Assembly: GCF_900700375.1 (NCBI RefSeq) | Contig: NC_041717.1 | Location: forward strand, 248,001 to 312,000 | Source: Denticeps clupeoides | Lineage: Eukaryota; Chordata; Actinopteri; Clupeiformes; Denticipitidae | DNA length: 64,000 nucleotides | Direction of reading: 5' to 3' | Shown: one piece after another, positions 1 through 11,589 of the stretch | Layout: each line of letters opens with the position of its first letter | Numbering within the stretch: the stretch's first letter is position 1 | Program-made: the position numbers and the translations under genes | The notes under the pieces: generated by a model | Database searches by the model: none | Seen by the model: only the letters and a program-made list of their open reading frames with translations | What the model was told of the DNA's origin: nothing

Positions 1-52
1 CAGTTTAGTGAATTGGGGGAACTCCTTGGGTTAAATGTCATCGGTCACTCAC

Positions 53-133
53 CAGGAAGCGGGTGGAGCTCGTGCCTTGGTCGATGGCCCCCACGAGCGG
101 AACACTGAAGTTGGTGTGACAGGTGAGCGCCAT
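53..133 (-). CDS. gk: Glycerol kinase, first coding exon (partial gene)
   Basis: Glycerol kinase phosphorylates glycerol to glycerol-3-phosphate with ATP in the cytosol and at the outer mitochondrial membrane. Read on the minus strand, an ATG at 133-131 opens a 27-codon exon that ends at 53 before a strong GTGAGT donor. The peptide contains PLVGAIDQGTSSTRFL, the N-terminal signature of the FGGY-kinase fold with the DQGTSSTR phosphate-binding loop. Vertebrate GK begins the same way and, as I recall, breaks near this point. The rest of the gene lies off the left edge. The gene is head-to-head with fam124a, about 1 kb away. The short variable leader before PLVG is normal for the family. Assignment to gk rather than a close paralogue rests on this one exon. 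Confidence 0.85.
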
Positions 134-330
134 CCTACACCCGGTCTGAGCTCCACCACGCCGCTCACGGGATTTATACGGATGACGTGGGTGGAGCCCC
201 GGGCAGGAGGCGTCACCCTCCCCGACCAATAGGCGCCTGGGACAGAAGCGCGTTCACCGTGCGTCACGGGGAGAATTTCCTGAATGACTGTCACACACAC
301 GCGCACACACGCACAGGCATACTCTCTCAT
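134..330 (-). promoter_or_regulatory. Probable gk promoter
   Basis: CpG-rich DNA directly upstream of the gk start codon. On the minus strand a TATAAA lies at 178-173, about 40 bases before the ATG. A CCAAT box sits at 226-230 on the plus strand and a CRE-like TGACGTGG at 183-190. A TATA-driven start would give a leader of only 10-20 bases. That distance is an inference from spacing, not a mapped start site. Confidence 0.45.
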
Positions 331-1190
331 TTATTAGTTCAGCTGACTGCATGCTAAGAATATTGTTTCATATAATATTGATTCATATTGTTTTCATGAT
401 GTATATTTTTGGAGATGCTACGACAAATTAATTATTCAACAATCAAACAGAAACACACTTGGGTCACACGAGGAACAACAGGCCAACATTTTGTATAATG
501 AGACATTTTCATGTATGATCGTAGTCATTTTAAGATTTAAGCACAACGACTCAAAATATTGTCGGAGAATTATGGAGTTTCCATAGTGGGTAATTTAAAG
601 AAGAGTCAAAGTAAATATTGCTTAAATCCAGAGTAATGAGTCTATTTGGTGTCATTTATTTCATTTGTAAGACCAACTGGGCAATGTTCATTTTAGCAGT
701 ATCACATAAAAATATAATAAGATAAGAAAACACCAGTGTTTGATCACTGTTAAATTGTACTGCCAATGAAATATATTCAAAAGTGACATTTTCAACACCA
801 CAATTGTGGAATTAGCCACATAAATGCAAGATTGGGAGCAAACATCCAGTGTTTCAACAAGAATTTCCACAGGATATTTTCTTTAGTAGTATTTGCAGTT
901 TAAAAAAAGTCAGCTGTCACGTGTTTTTTTATTCACTTTTTCAGTTTGGTTTATGAAATGCATTTTCCAGAAACTTCTCAGCTTTTTCCTGTGTGTAAAT
1001 GCTTTATTAATCACTCTCTAAACTTGGTCACAAACATGCACGCAAAAACTGTACTTTATTCAGTTTATTCTGTAGTTTTAATCCATGCAAACAAAGGTGA
1101 ACGTCGAAGACTAATTGTCAATCACTGCCGTAATAAAAATGACTTGGACCAGCGTGGGCCGTGGAACTGGTTCTGCAGTGCAGTATGAGA
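331..1190. other. gk-fam124a intergenic stretch
   Basis: AT-rich DNA between two divergent genes. I see no coding exon, RNA gene or recognisable repeat here. The short open frames lack codon bias and family matches. Confidence 0.5.
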
Positions 1191-1204
1191 GGTACACCCG
1201 CGTG

Positions 1205-1306
1205 TCCTGTCCAGTGACGTCACCGTGACGCAGCCTACCACTTTCCTCCCATCCTTCTCCCTCGCTCACACACGAAGCAGAGGGCGTCGCGGCAGCAGAC
1301 AGCGGG
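1205..1306 (+). other. fam124a: Probable fam124a promoter and non-coding first exon
   Basis: A CpG-rich patch carries a perfect palindromic CRE (TGACGTCA at 1215-1222). It ends in an exon-like segment with a strong donor, GGG|GTGAGT, at 1307. No usable ATG reads through it. The likely role is first exon of the downstream plus-strand fam124a gene. The transcription start is not visible, so the left boundary is approximate. Confidence 0.4.
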
Positions 1307-1688
1307 GTGAGTAGAAACTCCCCGTCTCTCATTCAGCAGTGTGTGTGTATGTGTGTTTGTGATGGTTGTTCGAGCAGACGCAGATTTAACGTTTAAAATG
1401 TTGAGTTGGTTAGGTTCAGTGGTGAGACTTTGTTTTTCGATACGTTTTATACACAAGACACACACCTCCTTACCACAGTAGCAGGCAGGGGGCAGATGGC
1501 TGTATACTTGTCACCTGTCCCCTGCTGTCGGTCACACTGGCAAAAGTTGGGTTTGGGACTCGTTGTGTTTAATTCACTCATTTGGTGTTAAGTCTTGGAG
1601 CATCTGGCATGGAGATTTATGTCAGCCAACATCATGCAGATAGCTGGCCTTACAGCCAATGAGCAGATTAGCAAGCAGTAACATCAGT

Positions 1689-1690
<2 letters not shown>

Positions 1691-1744
<54 letters not shown>
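1691..1744. repeat. (TG)n microsatellite
   Basis: About 27 uninterrupted TG units inside the presumed first intron of fam124a. Confidence 0.95.
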
Positions 1745-1747
<3 letters not shown>

Positions 1748-2227
1748 GCATTAGAAGCAGCTCGGCAGAATGTTGTGGAGAATTGCGTTGAATTGAGGAG
1801 GACATACAGACATTATGCAGCGTTTCAGACTGCAACAGGTTCTGTGTTGGATCCCCAGGGGTAGATCCGGGGTCCACTCCTCTTCTACAAGAATGGAGTT
1901 CATTTTTGGTGACATCAATTAGCCGTAAGTAATGAACCTATGAAGGTATGATGTCTTGATTATGATCCATAAGTTTAATAAATTAATTAGAACCTTAAGT
2001 TATATTGTTTATACAGATGACATTTAAGATATTGATACCCAGCATGTTTCAAGCTGGTCCATGTCACTAGCACAGCAGTAACCATGGTAACAGTCATCAG
2101 CCAAGTGATATTCCATTAGCACAGCTATACATTATAGTGTGTGTGTGTGTGTTCGTTCAGTAGGATTATGTCCAATATTAGATCGTTAATCCTGCAGCAC
2201 TGATCCCAAATGTACCGCAGGCAGTGC

Positions 2228-2262
2228 AATCACACACACACACATACACACACACACACACA
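2228..2262. repeat. (CA)n microsatellite
   Basis: CA repeat with one interruption, in the presumed fam124a intron. Confidence 0.9.
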
Positions 2263-2581
2263 CTGCCTCTGGTCTCCATTAGTGTCTCTGCTAGTTCCTG
2301 CCCAGGTAAAGGGGTGAACACAGAGGACTAAGGAAGTCCTTGTTTCAGTCCCATAATGCTGCTCTGTTCCCTGTTGAGTGACTTTGGTTTGTGCCAGATT
2401 TAGTAATAAGGACGTGTGAGAGCGATAAGGACACAGTTTTCTCTTACCATTGCAGCGGAGCTGCTGACCTTCAACAACAAATGAAACCAGACTCACCCCC
2501 AGAGAGAGGCAGAACGTAGGATGGATGAGATCCCTCTTCCTTTACTCACAAGAAGCTTTAACCCTGGTACAATCTACTGTT

Positions 2582-2905
2582 CCCTGGGGCTGTATCTAGC
2601 AAAAGTGAGTACACCCTTCACATTTTTTCTAAATATTTTATTACATCTTTCATTGGGACAACACTGTAGAAATAACACTTTGATACAATGTAAAGTAGTC
2701 AGTGTAAAGCTTGTGTTAATTTACTGTCAATTCAAAATAGCTAAACACTCAGACATTAATGTCTAAACTGCTGACAACAGAAGTCCAACTTATTGTACTG
2801 TGATGTACTGAAGCAGAAACTACACATGATAAACAAGCTTCCAAGACGACCACACTGCCTTGCTACTGAACTGAGGGTGAAGGTGCTGGAATGGCCAAGC
2901 ATGAT
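2582..2905 (+). mobile_element. Tc1/mariner-family DNA transposon fragment
   Basis: The stretch starting GGGGCTGTATCTAGCAAAAG and running into GTGAGTACACCCTTCACATT is the terminal region of a common fish Tc1/mariner family. The following 250 bases also match my memory of that family. No transposase frame is open and the other end is not seen, so this is a truncated copy. The family call is from recollection. Confidence 0.55.
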
Positions 2906-3084
2906 GGCAGCACATTCCCTCCTCTTCTTAATTATCATCCATTAGCCAATGATATTCCCTTTTCCTTAGTTTGGTTCAAAGATGAGCTCAAGAAGTACAG
3001 GTCAAGCTTCAACTTCAAGAATACCCTGTAGAAATACACTGGAACTTCAGAATACTCCAAGAGAAACATAATACAAAATGAGAA

Positions 3085-3550
3085 CTTACATTTACATTTA
3101 CGGCATTTGTCAGCCCTCAGGGGCAGTGGTGGCCTAGCGGTTAAGGAAGCGGCCATGTAATCAGAAGGTTGCCGGTTCGAATCCCGATCTGCCAAGGTGC
3201 CACTGAGGTGCCACTGAGCAAAGCACCGTCCCCACACACTGCTCCCTGGGCGCCTGTCATGGCTGCCCACTGCTCACTCAGGGTGATGGGTTAAATGCAG
3301 AGGGCAAATTTCACTGTGTGCATCGTGTGCTGTGCTGCTGTGTATCACATGTGACAATCACTTCACTTTGACTTTTTTCACTTTGACTTTATGCAGAGCG
3401 ACTCACAATCAGTAGTTTTCATGGACAGTCCCCCCCTGGAGCAACTTAGGGTTAAGTATCGTGCTCAGGGACACAATGGTAGTAATTGGGGTTTGAACCT
3501 GGGTCTTCTGGTTCATAGGCGAGCGTGTTACCCTCTAGGCTACTACCACT
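3085..3550 (-). repeat. SINE2 copy split by a SINE1
   Basis: This is a minus-strand copy of the window's second tRNA-derived SINE. Its tail is at 3085-3118 and its head at 3391-3550. The two parts are separated by a plus-strand SINE1. The B-box region (GGTTCAAACC on the minus strand) and the CTACTACCA-type head are recognisable. Confidence 0.8.
3119..3390 (+). repeat. SINE1 (tRNA-derived), near full length
   Basis: Best copy of the commonest SINE here. It has an A-box-like TGGCCTAGCGGTTAAGG, a B-box GGTTCGAATCC, a body ending near GTGTATCACATGTGACAATC, and a CACTTCACTTTGACTT tail that is partly duplicated. It lies inside a SINE2 copy. Confidence 0.85.
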
Positions 3551-4194
3551 CTACTTGTGAACTTGTGCTATTTGAGCATGTGGTCAGTTGTTGTGACAGT
3601 ATTTATCCCTCTAAAGATTTGCTGGTGTTCCATTACTCACCAGATAACCAAATTCACATCCTCCCTCTCCTGGTCCTCTGAAAAGAAACCTCTGCCATCC
3701 TCCACCTGGTCATGTCAGTCCTGCAAAAAACATCTTTTCAGCATTTTCTGCCCTCACATACTGTAGTGCAATAATCTCCCCTTACTGTAATGTGTTGTAA
3801 AACACGTATGACAGGATATAAGAGACCTACCTAGTTTCCTCTCCAAAGGTCCATATATCAGACACAAGGCTGAACTCAGATTTGGCTGCACTCATTGACA
3901 GACCATGGAGAAAGTCTACAAAAGTGGACAGTATTGGACTCTGAGATGGTTACTTTGGTTCTCTGTTTAAGTGCCATATTACATTCTGGCTTTTTAGTGC
4001 AATGAAACAGTGGTCACAAAGAACAGTACATGGTCACATGGTCACAATAAGTAAAAAAAAAAATAATAATAATAATAAAATTCATGGTATGGCCCCAGCA
4101 GCATTTCATAACTGGTATATTTCTGTCAAAAATAAATATGTTAAATATAGTAAATTCGCCAATTGTAAAGTTTGTGTATTTATCATCTTGTCAG

Positions 4195-7100
4195 TGGTGG
4201 AGCAACAGGACCCGTTTCTGGTTTCGGTCCACATCATTGCGGATCCGGGAAAGGCTTCTTCTCTCCAGCATGCAGCAGACCAGCTGCTGGCCTGGGTTCA
4301 TCCGGATCTGTCTCTCTTTCGGGTATCGGAGAGGGGCCCCCGCCCTCATCCACCGGCCACGCACCTCACTGGACAGCCAGCACTGGCTGTTATTGTCTTC
4401 CTGCAGGAAGAGGGGAAGGACAGCCTGCAGCGTCTCCGCCGAATCCTGTGCCGGGCGCCGTGGTGCTACCATCACAGCGAGCCAATTGGATGCTGGGGCA
4501 TGAGCCCTGTTTCCCCAGCCTGCCAGGACTTTTATACACTGGCACCAGGAACACCCCTGTGGGCTGTCCGGCAGGTGCATTATGGGAAGGAGATTGTACG
4601 TTTCACTGTGTACTGCCGCTATGAGACCTTCAAAGACATGGTGCGCTTCTACCAGCTGTTGTTACGGAGACGTCGACTTGCGCAGCGCAAGGAAGACTTC
4701 TGCTTCTGTGTGGTCTACTCCAATCCAGACACTGAGATCCAGCTATCACTCAAACAGCTACCAAGGGGACACAACCCTGTAGCCACCGAGAATGCAGTAA
4801 TGGAGTTCCGAGTGGGGGATGTAGGCAGGCTTGTGCCCCTTCTGCCACGCCCATGCACTCCCATCAGCCCCCAGCGCTGGCAGACAGAGGACTACGATCA
4901 CAACAAAATTCTCCTGCAGGTCAGAGTGCGACTGAACACAGCCCCAACCTCACTACCTTTATCCACACCAGAGATGATGGACTCTTATGGTTTTAGGTTT
5001 TCTTGTCTAAAGTCTAGAATTTAGCCCACTAGTACGAAAGTAGAACTTATTTACTGACTGAAGTCACAAGGCACTGAAAAATGAATAAAACTAAAAACTC
5101 CATAAGAAGGTCAGATGTTTACATAGACTCATCATAAAATTGGATGTTAATTATATATACATGCATCCAAGGTAAAATTTGGTTGAATGTCACTTAGCAA
5201 GATGCTATTTGACAGATTGGTAGCTGTCAACATGGCACTATAATGATGAATAAAGTAAGTAGGTGATTGCTTGGCCTCTAGCACGGAAAACTGGGTCATA
5301 CCAATGTCGGATCCACTGTTATTCTCTGCAGTGGTAACTTGAACATGTTGTCCAAGGGTTGCATAGTAAGTATTATCACACATAATGCACATATTGCTGT
5401 ATCATTTCTGAAATTGTGAAACATTGTCTTCAGGATGTCATGATGATCTGAAACAATCAGGTATCTGGCAAGACTGCTGTTGTGATGCACTGTCGTCAAA
5501 ACCTCCACAGGTTCTCAAAACAGCATGGTTAAATGTGCTGGATGTTCAGTTCAAACAGTTCAAAGGTCAGAAGGTTATCCTGACAGTAATGGTTTGCATA
5601 GTTCTTGAAGGATTCTTTGTCAGGATTCCAGATTCCATGCTAGTGATCAGGTAGGGGAAAAGGTGTAGATCCTCTTTGCAAATCCTCTGAATCCCATTTT
5701 CTCTTCTTATTGGATTTAACACCCAGTCAGATCAAACCAAGACTAGGATCTGTACTTGGTTCATAGTACTAAAGGATTTGTACATTTTCCAGGATAATCA
5801 TAGGCAAAATAACAAAATGACAGCTCAGATAACTTTCATACAAGAAGCTACGCAATCTTGTAAATAGCTCAGGAAAGACCCTGCATCAGTAGTTTATAAC
5901 ACATTAGGACTTTGTAATGCCTTTGAATGTAGAATGGTCAGTTGCTTTGTTTCTCCTAGAGACAGGCAGAACGGGTCCATTATTCTGATTGGAGCTTAGC
6001 TGCAATCAGCTAACACTAGTAGACACTGATTAATTCCACATGACTCACTTTCGTGGACACACACAGACACACAGAGGTCAGGTCTGTTTGACACAGATTA
6101 CCAAGATCACCGAAGTGTTAGTTGCTAAGGCAACACCCTCATTACAAGTGTGCCCTGCTGAGTTAGAAGGAAGGAGAGCTCTGCTCAGTTGTGCTTCAAG
6201 TCTACAGATATGTGTGTGTGTGTTCAACAACAACAACAACATTTATTTCTTATATAGCCCAAAATCACATACAGTATGTCTCAATGGGCTTTGACAGGCC
6301 CTACAGTTGACACCCCCCACACTTGACCCTTCTGCACACAAGGAAAAACTCTAGGAGAGAGGAAAAAAAAGAAAGGAAGAAACCTTGGGAAGGAGTGATA
6401 CAGAGAGGGACCCCCTTCCAGGGTAGAGTGAGCCTGCAAATGGTGTCAGTGCAGGGTTGGGGATGATATAATAATAAGTCCTACAGTTGTAGGGTTGAAT
6501 GTAGTCCAGTGCCATGGTCTAGATTACGTGTCCATAATGATGTTACTGGTCCACTTGAAGATCCCTGAAGCTGTAGTTGTAATGGTGGTGGTGGCTGTGG
6601 TGACCCTCTGGTTTGTTTCATGCTATGTCCTCGTTTAGCAGTTGTCAGGAACCAGGATTTATTTGCTGGTCTCTTCACTGGGTCTGCTAGTAGTCTGGGC
6701 ACTTGATTCCGTGTCTCAGAGAAAACAAACAGAAGCAGCGTATGGTGGCACTGTACGACCAATACTGATACTCACACTGTCCATGCAGACATTATACTGG
6801 AACAAACTGAGCTGAGGTGCACTGTGTACAATGAATGATATTCAGTAGCAATATATGACTAAATGAATGTACAGCCAATTAGTTTAAGTGTATGTAGGAT
6901 ATGAATGTTGTAAATGCCACTTTCCCATCTGATTTCTGTTTTTATACCTGTTAGGTACAGGATGCAAGATGTGGCCGCAGACACACCATCGCACAACTAT
7001 CTGCTGACTCCTCCCCTTCACAAAACTCCTCCCCTCCATTCGCGTTGTGCGCACCGGCTGTCCCGCACTATGGCCGAGGCCCTCTCTCCTATCGTATGCG

Positions 7101-7656
7101 TAGATACAACCGCAACTCATCCTCCCATCCCCATATGCATACCCTCCCCCTGACCAGACCCCGCCCCCTCTCTCAGAATACCGAGCCGGAGGTGGAGTCC
7201 TGTCTGCTTGGGTTAGCCGGACATCGCTCTCAGTCACTCTGCTCACTACCTTCAGTGGGTGAAGCTTCGAGCTTCCGCCTCGACCTGGCTACACTGGTGG
7301 GTGCCGTGGAAACAGACGTGGACACTGGAGAGCATGTGGGCGGGGGCAACCTGGACTTGTCCGTGGTTTCTGCGTACTCACAACCGCTCTGTTCCAAAAC
7401 CGGAATCAGCTTCCTCCCCAAGGGACAAAGTCCCAGCCTCTACTCAGCTCCACCCATAAACAGCAGTGGATCAGAGATCACAGGAAGCAACGGACTCAGC
7501 AGCACATACACACTTACACATCCAGACACAAAAAAAACTGATACTCACCCATTCACACACTCACACCTGCAGGATAGTGCTGTGGACACACACACTCACT
7601 CAGGGAAACAGGGACACGCAGCTGCTGAGGATGAGGAACCAGAGTTTTATATTTGA
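4195..7656 (+). CDS. fam124a: FAM124A-like protein, two main coding exons
   Basis: The function of FAM124 proteins is not established. Coding exons are 4195-4919 and 6955-7656, joined in phase 0. The first gives about 241 residues, beginning near QQDPFLVSVHIIADPGK and including LSLFRVSER, FTLAPGTPLWAVRQVHYGKE, IVRFTVYCRYE and RWQTEDYDHNKILLQ. These are hallmarks of the FAM124 domain and closer to FAM124A than FAM124B as I recall them. The second exon is the low-complexity Ser/Pro/His tail with ETDVDTG, ending EDEEPEFYI and TGA at 7656. The donor is CAG|GTCAGA. The acceptor is taken as TTAG|GTACAG so that the protein reads LLQVQ, as in FAM124B; an alternative acceptor six bases downstream is also in frame. 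The exon with the start codon was not found; exon 4195 begins with a split codon. Neighbours match human 13q14. Confidence 0.85.
5025..6215. other. fam124a intron, left part
   Basis: Non-coding intron sequence after the 4919 donor. The reading frame of the exon runs on past the donor to a stop near 5024 by chance. No repeat family was recognised in this stretch. Confidence 0.5.
6222..6775. repeat. Dispersed fish repeat, long copy
   Basis: It starts with (CAA)n and ATTTATTTCTTATATAGCCC, then runs through a purine-rich centre. Its last about 190 bases recur at 11365-11515 with only a few differences, for example AGCAGTTGTCAGGAACCAGG and GTCTCTTCACTGGG. I recognise the start as a widespread teleost interspersed repeat but cannot place its class. 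It lies in the fam124a intron. Confidence 0.6.
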
Positions 7657-7697
7657 CATCAGATATTCACACACAAGGTCCGAGGTCCGAGTATTTT

Positions 7698-7738
7698 AAT
7701 AAAATTTACACACAACCCAGTTGTAAATTCACAATAAA
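7698..7738 (+). terminator. fam124a polyadenylation signals
   Basis: AATAAA occurs at 7698-7703 and again at 7733-7738, 42-77 bases after the stop codon. Either would give a very short 3' UTR. Confidence 0.6.
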
Positions 7739-7849
7739 AATTTGTTCAGTTTTGATCTGTCTGGACAAACACAAACACACACACACACAAACTGAGACAG
7801 CAGAAATGAGGGATGAAGGATCTATATTTACAGCATTCAGCATACAGCA

Positions 7850-7935
7850 GGGACACAATGGTAGTAAGTGGGATTTGAACCTGGGTCTTCTGGTTCATAG
7901 GTGAGTGTGTTACCCACTAGGCTACTACCACCCAA
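7850..7935 (-). repeat. SINE2 head fragment
   Basis: The head half of SINE2 on the minus strand, ending at the CTACTACCACC edge. It is truncated at its tail side. Confidence 0.8.
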
Positions 7936-8287
7936 TAAGGTTCTATATGTGCTCAGTGCTCTGCTGTCTGAACTTCATGTTTAGATCAGAAGCTCTTGAC
8001 TGGTCAATAACTGATGAGTAAATTAGTCTTGGACTCAAGTATAATTGTACTGAAATAGTTTTAGGCCCGTACAGATCTCATGCATGGACATACACACACA
8101 CACTGCCTACCTTATTAACATAGTGAAATACACAAAGGCATTTTGAAATACACACAATTTAATAAACAAAAATGTATTTGTTATTTGCACATGATATCTG
8201 CATAATATTTGTTAATGGTCACTGGTATTTATAAACACTTGATCATCCTCAGCAATGTGGCAGATTGGTTCTGAAGTATGAACTTTT

Positions 8288-8492
8288 ATGGTAGTAGCCT
8301 AGTATGTAACATACTTGCCTATGAACCAGAAGACTACAGAGTCACAGGTTCAAATCCCACTTACTACCATTGTGTCCCTGAGCAAGACACTTAACCCTAA
8401 GTTGCTCCAGGGGGACTGTGCCTGTAACTACTGATTGTCGCTCTGGATAAGGGCGTCTGATAAAAGCCGTAAAAATGTAATGTAAATGCACT
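8288..8492 (+). repeat. SINE2, near full length
   Basis: Plus-strand copy with A-box TAGCCTAGTATGTAACATAC, B-box GGTTCAAATCCC, and a tail that runs through GTCGCTCTGGATAAGGGCG and TAAAAATGTAATGTAAATG. Confidence 0.85.
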
Positions 8493-10848
8493 TTATCTAA
8501 AGAAACAGCAGATTCAGTGCAGGGTTGGGTTTATGGAATGAAATTCTGTTCAGGTGAGATAAAAAACTTGCTCATTATGGAATGTTGTTTGCCTCTAGGT
8601 GGCAACATCTGCCCATGCAACAAAATACACACCAGCAGCTAAATTAAGTGGCAGTTCAGACCAGTGGTGGTTGCTCTGCAAGCGAAGTGCCGCTTCCTCT
8701 AATGTTGTTGTGAAGTGATTGTCATTGTGAAACACAGCAGCACAGCACACAGCATCGGAAAATAAATACTCATATATGTACTGTCGTGTTTTATACAGGA
8801 CATTAAAACAACCTGTATCACAGCGTCACTGGACCTTCCTGGCATGGCTCTGAAGAAAAGCTGGACGGTTATTCGATAAATGCAATAAAAATCGTCGTCT
8901 GTGGGCGGGCCATGACGCAGGGCTGCTGCATGATGATTGGAGGAGCTGCCTAAAGGGTAGAACCCATTTTTTGATTGACAGCATGTGTTAAGTATGGGCC
9001 AACGCTATGGAGATTTGAGTTCAGTCTTATGCGGATTTGCAGTCACAAAACAAACTGCTTCAGTCTGTGTTGTTTTCTGGTGTTATAATAATTCTTTAAA
9101 TGAAAAAAAAAAAATAGCAAGCTGTGCATGATGGTGCTCTCTTGTATGACAAGGTGAACTGACTGACTGTGGAAATGATCTGGTAATCATGACTATTGAT
9201 GAAACCTTCTGGGTAACTTTGACAGGACATACAATAGACCTGAAAAATGCAAAGAACATGTGAGTTCATGTGCAAGTTTAAGTTGTCTGGGCAGGGGCGG
9301 GGTTAGACATATAATCAATCAAGACTTCTGTGCTTGGCTGTCAGGAGCTGGCATTCAGGATGCACGATGAGAGTAGAGAATCAGCAAATAAAGGGAATTA
9401 CAGTGGTGTGCAAGGCTGGCTAAACGTTTCTTGTGAAAACAGAGAATTGTTGAAATTGGTTGCAAATGTGACTTGACCTGAAACATGTTCATCCAATTTC
9501 AGTACAAATATGTTCATTGGCCAGTGACTTAATCAGATTTGTAATCTGATCACAGTCACCATGCGTCTTCTATTTCAGTTTATTTACAATTAGAAATGCA
9601 TGTTAATGGACTGAAGTACACATGTCAATCATAACACACATGTAACATTTGAATTATTAAAGTTCACATAAAATTATTAAGAATTGTTTTGGTCACATAA
9701 ACCACATGAATCACACAAAGCTGATACTGTGAGGATATTTATGTGGCATTACATACATGACAGTGCAGTGGGAATGTTCTGTAAATATCACTTTCGTTCT
9801 TTTGCCCATGAGAAGGCTTCATTAATCTATTTGCATGTCTGGTCCTGAGATGAGATTTCTGATGTCCACTAATGCTGCTGTGAACAAGGGTGTAAGGGAA
9901 GTGAGGGTGTAAGATTCAGTTTAAATCAGTTGGGTGTATAACAGCTGTCAATCATGCCTGTCAGAAATAACCAAGAAAGCTCCACAGAATTGGGCCCATT
10001 ATCAAGAGAAACAGGGAAATTGAAGAAGAATCACTTACATTCTTCTACCTGTGTGATGTTCGGCTTCCCCTGGGGATCACTGGGGAGTGACCACGCCAGT
10101 CTGATGCTGATTCCACCTGCGTGATTGGGACTTCAATTTAACCAGGCTGTGCCGTGGATGGGGCAGAGCGGTATTCCAACACGCAGCCAGAGGGTTCCCC
10201 GTTCCCCATGTCTCCCTCTGTCTGGTATATACAGGATCTTTTGTGTGTCTTGGACAGCTCACTTGCAGGAGACCTGGAAAGTTCTCGTTACCACGTGGAA
10301 GGCGTAGGACTTGTGAAGGAGGGCAAGCAAGCAACAGTGTCAGCAGAACCAGAGGGTACCCTGTTTCAGTGCAAGGCGTGGTTGATTGTTTAACCCCATT
10401 GATTTTCCCTGTACCACAATAAACTGTGTTCCTTTTTCCCCTACCCTCTGTGTCCATCTTTTCCATTCCCCCTCGGTCATGAAAGCCTAGAGGAATCTTC
10501 AAAATATATTTTTATATGTTTGTTTCTTGGACTACTTAATACCTGGCCTGTTGTATCTAAATCTACCTGGAGGAAGGTCTCTCTTATTTGCCTGGTTGTA
10601 AGTGGGTGAGTCTGGTCTTCTTTAAGAACAACGATGCATGTCTGAGTTAACGGTTTAAGGGAACTGTTTTATTTGCTCCAAATAAAAATACATTTTCAGG
10701 TGAATTTATAAAAAAAAAACACAAACACAAATACACAATGATTGTCTATTTTACAGAATAGCACACAAAAGGTCTTCACACATCTCAGGTCCTATACCAC
10801 CAGGTCAATATATCCTGTCTACACCCTGATATTGTATTACTGTATTTA
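8493..10848. other. fam124a-serpine3 intergenic DNA, mostly unassigned
   Basis: About 2.4 kb without a supportable gene. A SINE1 tail fragment lies at about 8708-8760. The segment at about 10052-10479 has an LTR-like layout, with a TATATA near 10227, AATAAA at 10420-10425, a TGTGATG start and a CGGTCA end. No second copy or flanking duplication was found, so it is not called. Confidence 0.4.
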
Positions 10849-11147
10849 CAGTACATCCAGAAAGTATTCATAGTGCATCAGTTTTTCCACATTTTGCTAT
10901 GTTACAGAATGATCAGGGGAAAGAGTAGGCACCTGGGCTCAATTTTGCCTTTTGGCAAGGGCTGTGAATACTTATGAATTTTTTTTTAGTTTTAATACAT
11001 TTGCCAAAACCTCAAGTAAACTTTTTTCATGTTGTCATTATGGGGTGTTTACGGTGTATAGAATTCTGAGGAAGAACATTAATTTAATCAATTTTTGAAT
11101 AAGGTTGTGAAAAAAGTGATACACTGTGAATACTTTCCAGATGCACT
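10849..11147. mobile_element. Tc1-family non-autonomous element
   Basis: The outer ends are inverted matches: CAGTACATCCAGAAAGTATTC on the left and GAATACTTTCCAGATGCACT on the right. The interior includes GGGCTCAATTTTGCCTTTTG and ATGGGGTGTTTACGGTGTAT, typical of the fish Tc1 family with CCAGAAAGTATTCA ends. It is only about 300 bases long, so it cannot encode a transposase. The same family recurs, longer, at 50.3-51.6 kb. Confidence 0.75.
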
Positions 11148-11364
11148 CCATCCCAAAGAAAGGATCCCAAGAAAAAAATGTCTTACAATTTCTTTTTTAT
11201 GTGTGGTTTCCTATCTATTTGGGCCTAAACTTTTTTTTTTTTAATATATTTTTTATTTTAATTTCACAGCATGTCCACTGTAGAGGACAACAATACGATT
11301 TCCATGCGAAAATAGAACTGAATTTAGAAAATGAAAAAAAGTAGCAGATTATATCTTTAGAATG

Positions 11365-11515
11365 ATATGTCCTTGTTAAGCAGTTGTCAGGAACCAGGAT
11401 TTATTTGCTGGTCTCTTCACTGGGGTCTGCCAGTAGTCTGGGCGCTTGATACCGTGTCTCGGAGAGAACAAACAGAAGCAGCGGCAGACGGTTGCACTGT
11501 ACGACCAATACTAAA
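11365..11515. repeat. Dispersed fish repeat, end fragment
   Basis: Closely matches the final part of the repeat at 6222-6775, in the same orientation. It is truncated on its left side. Confidence 0.7.
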
Positions 11516-11589
11516 ATATGTGGTTATAGTGGGTGAATTTAACTTTGTCTGTGTCTAACAGGGGGACTCTGTGACAAACTGGACTTTAT

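Noticed and set aside
2521-2766. Plus-strand frame beginning MDEIPLPLL as a fam124a start exon
   Set aside because: It runs into a Tc1/mariner fragment, lacks a donor in a fitting phase and does not resemble FAM124 N-termini.
3119-3210. tRNA gene-like A and B boxes
   Set aside because: The same boxes recur in many SINE1 and SINE2 copies. They cannot fold as a full functional tRNA and are SINE promoters.
5025-5060. Reading through the fam124a donor at 4919 to the stop near 5024
   Set aside because: The GTCAGA donor, agreement with exon 6955-7656 in phase 0 and the LLQVQ match make splicing much more likely.
10077-10502. A 141-codon minus-strand open frame
   Set aside because: No family resemblance and no codon-like pattern. 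It overlaps a stretch with an LTR-like TATA and AATAAA layout, which is itself unproven because no second copy or target duplication was found.
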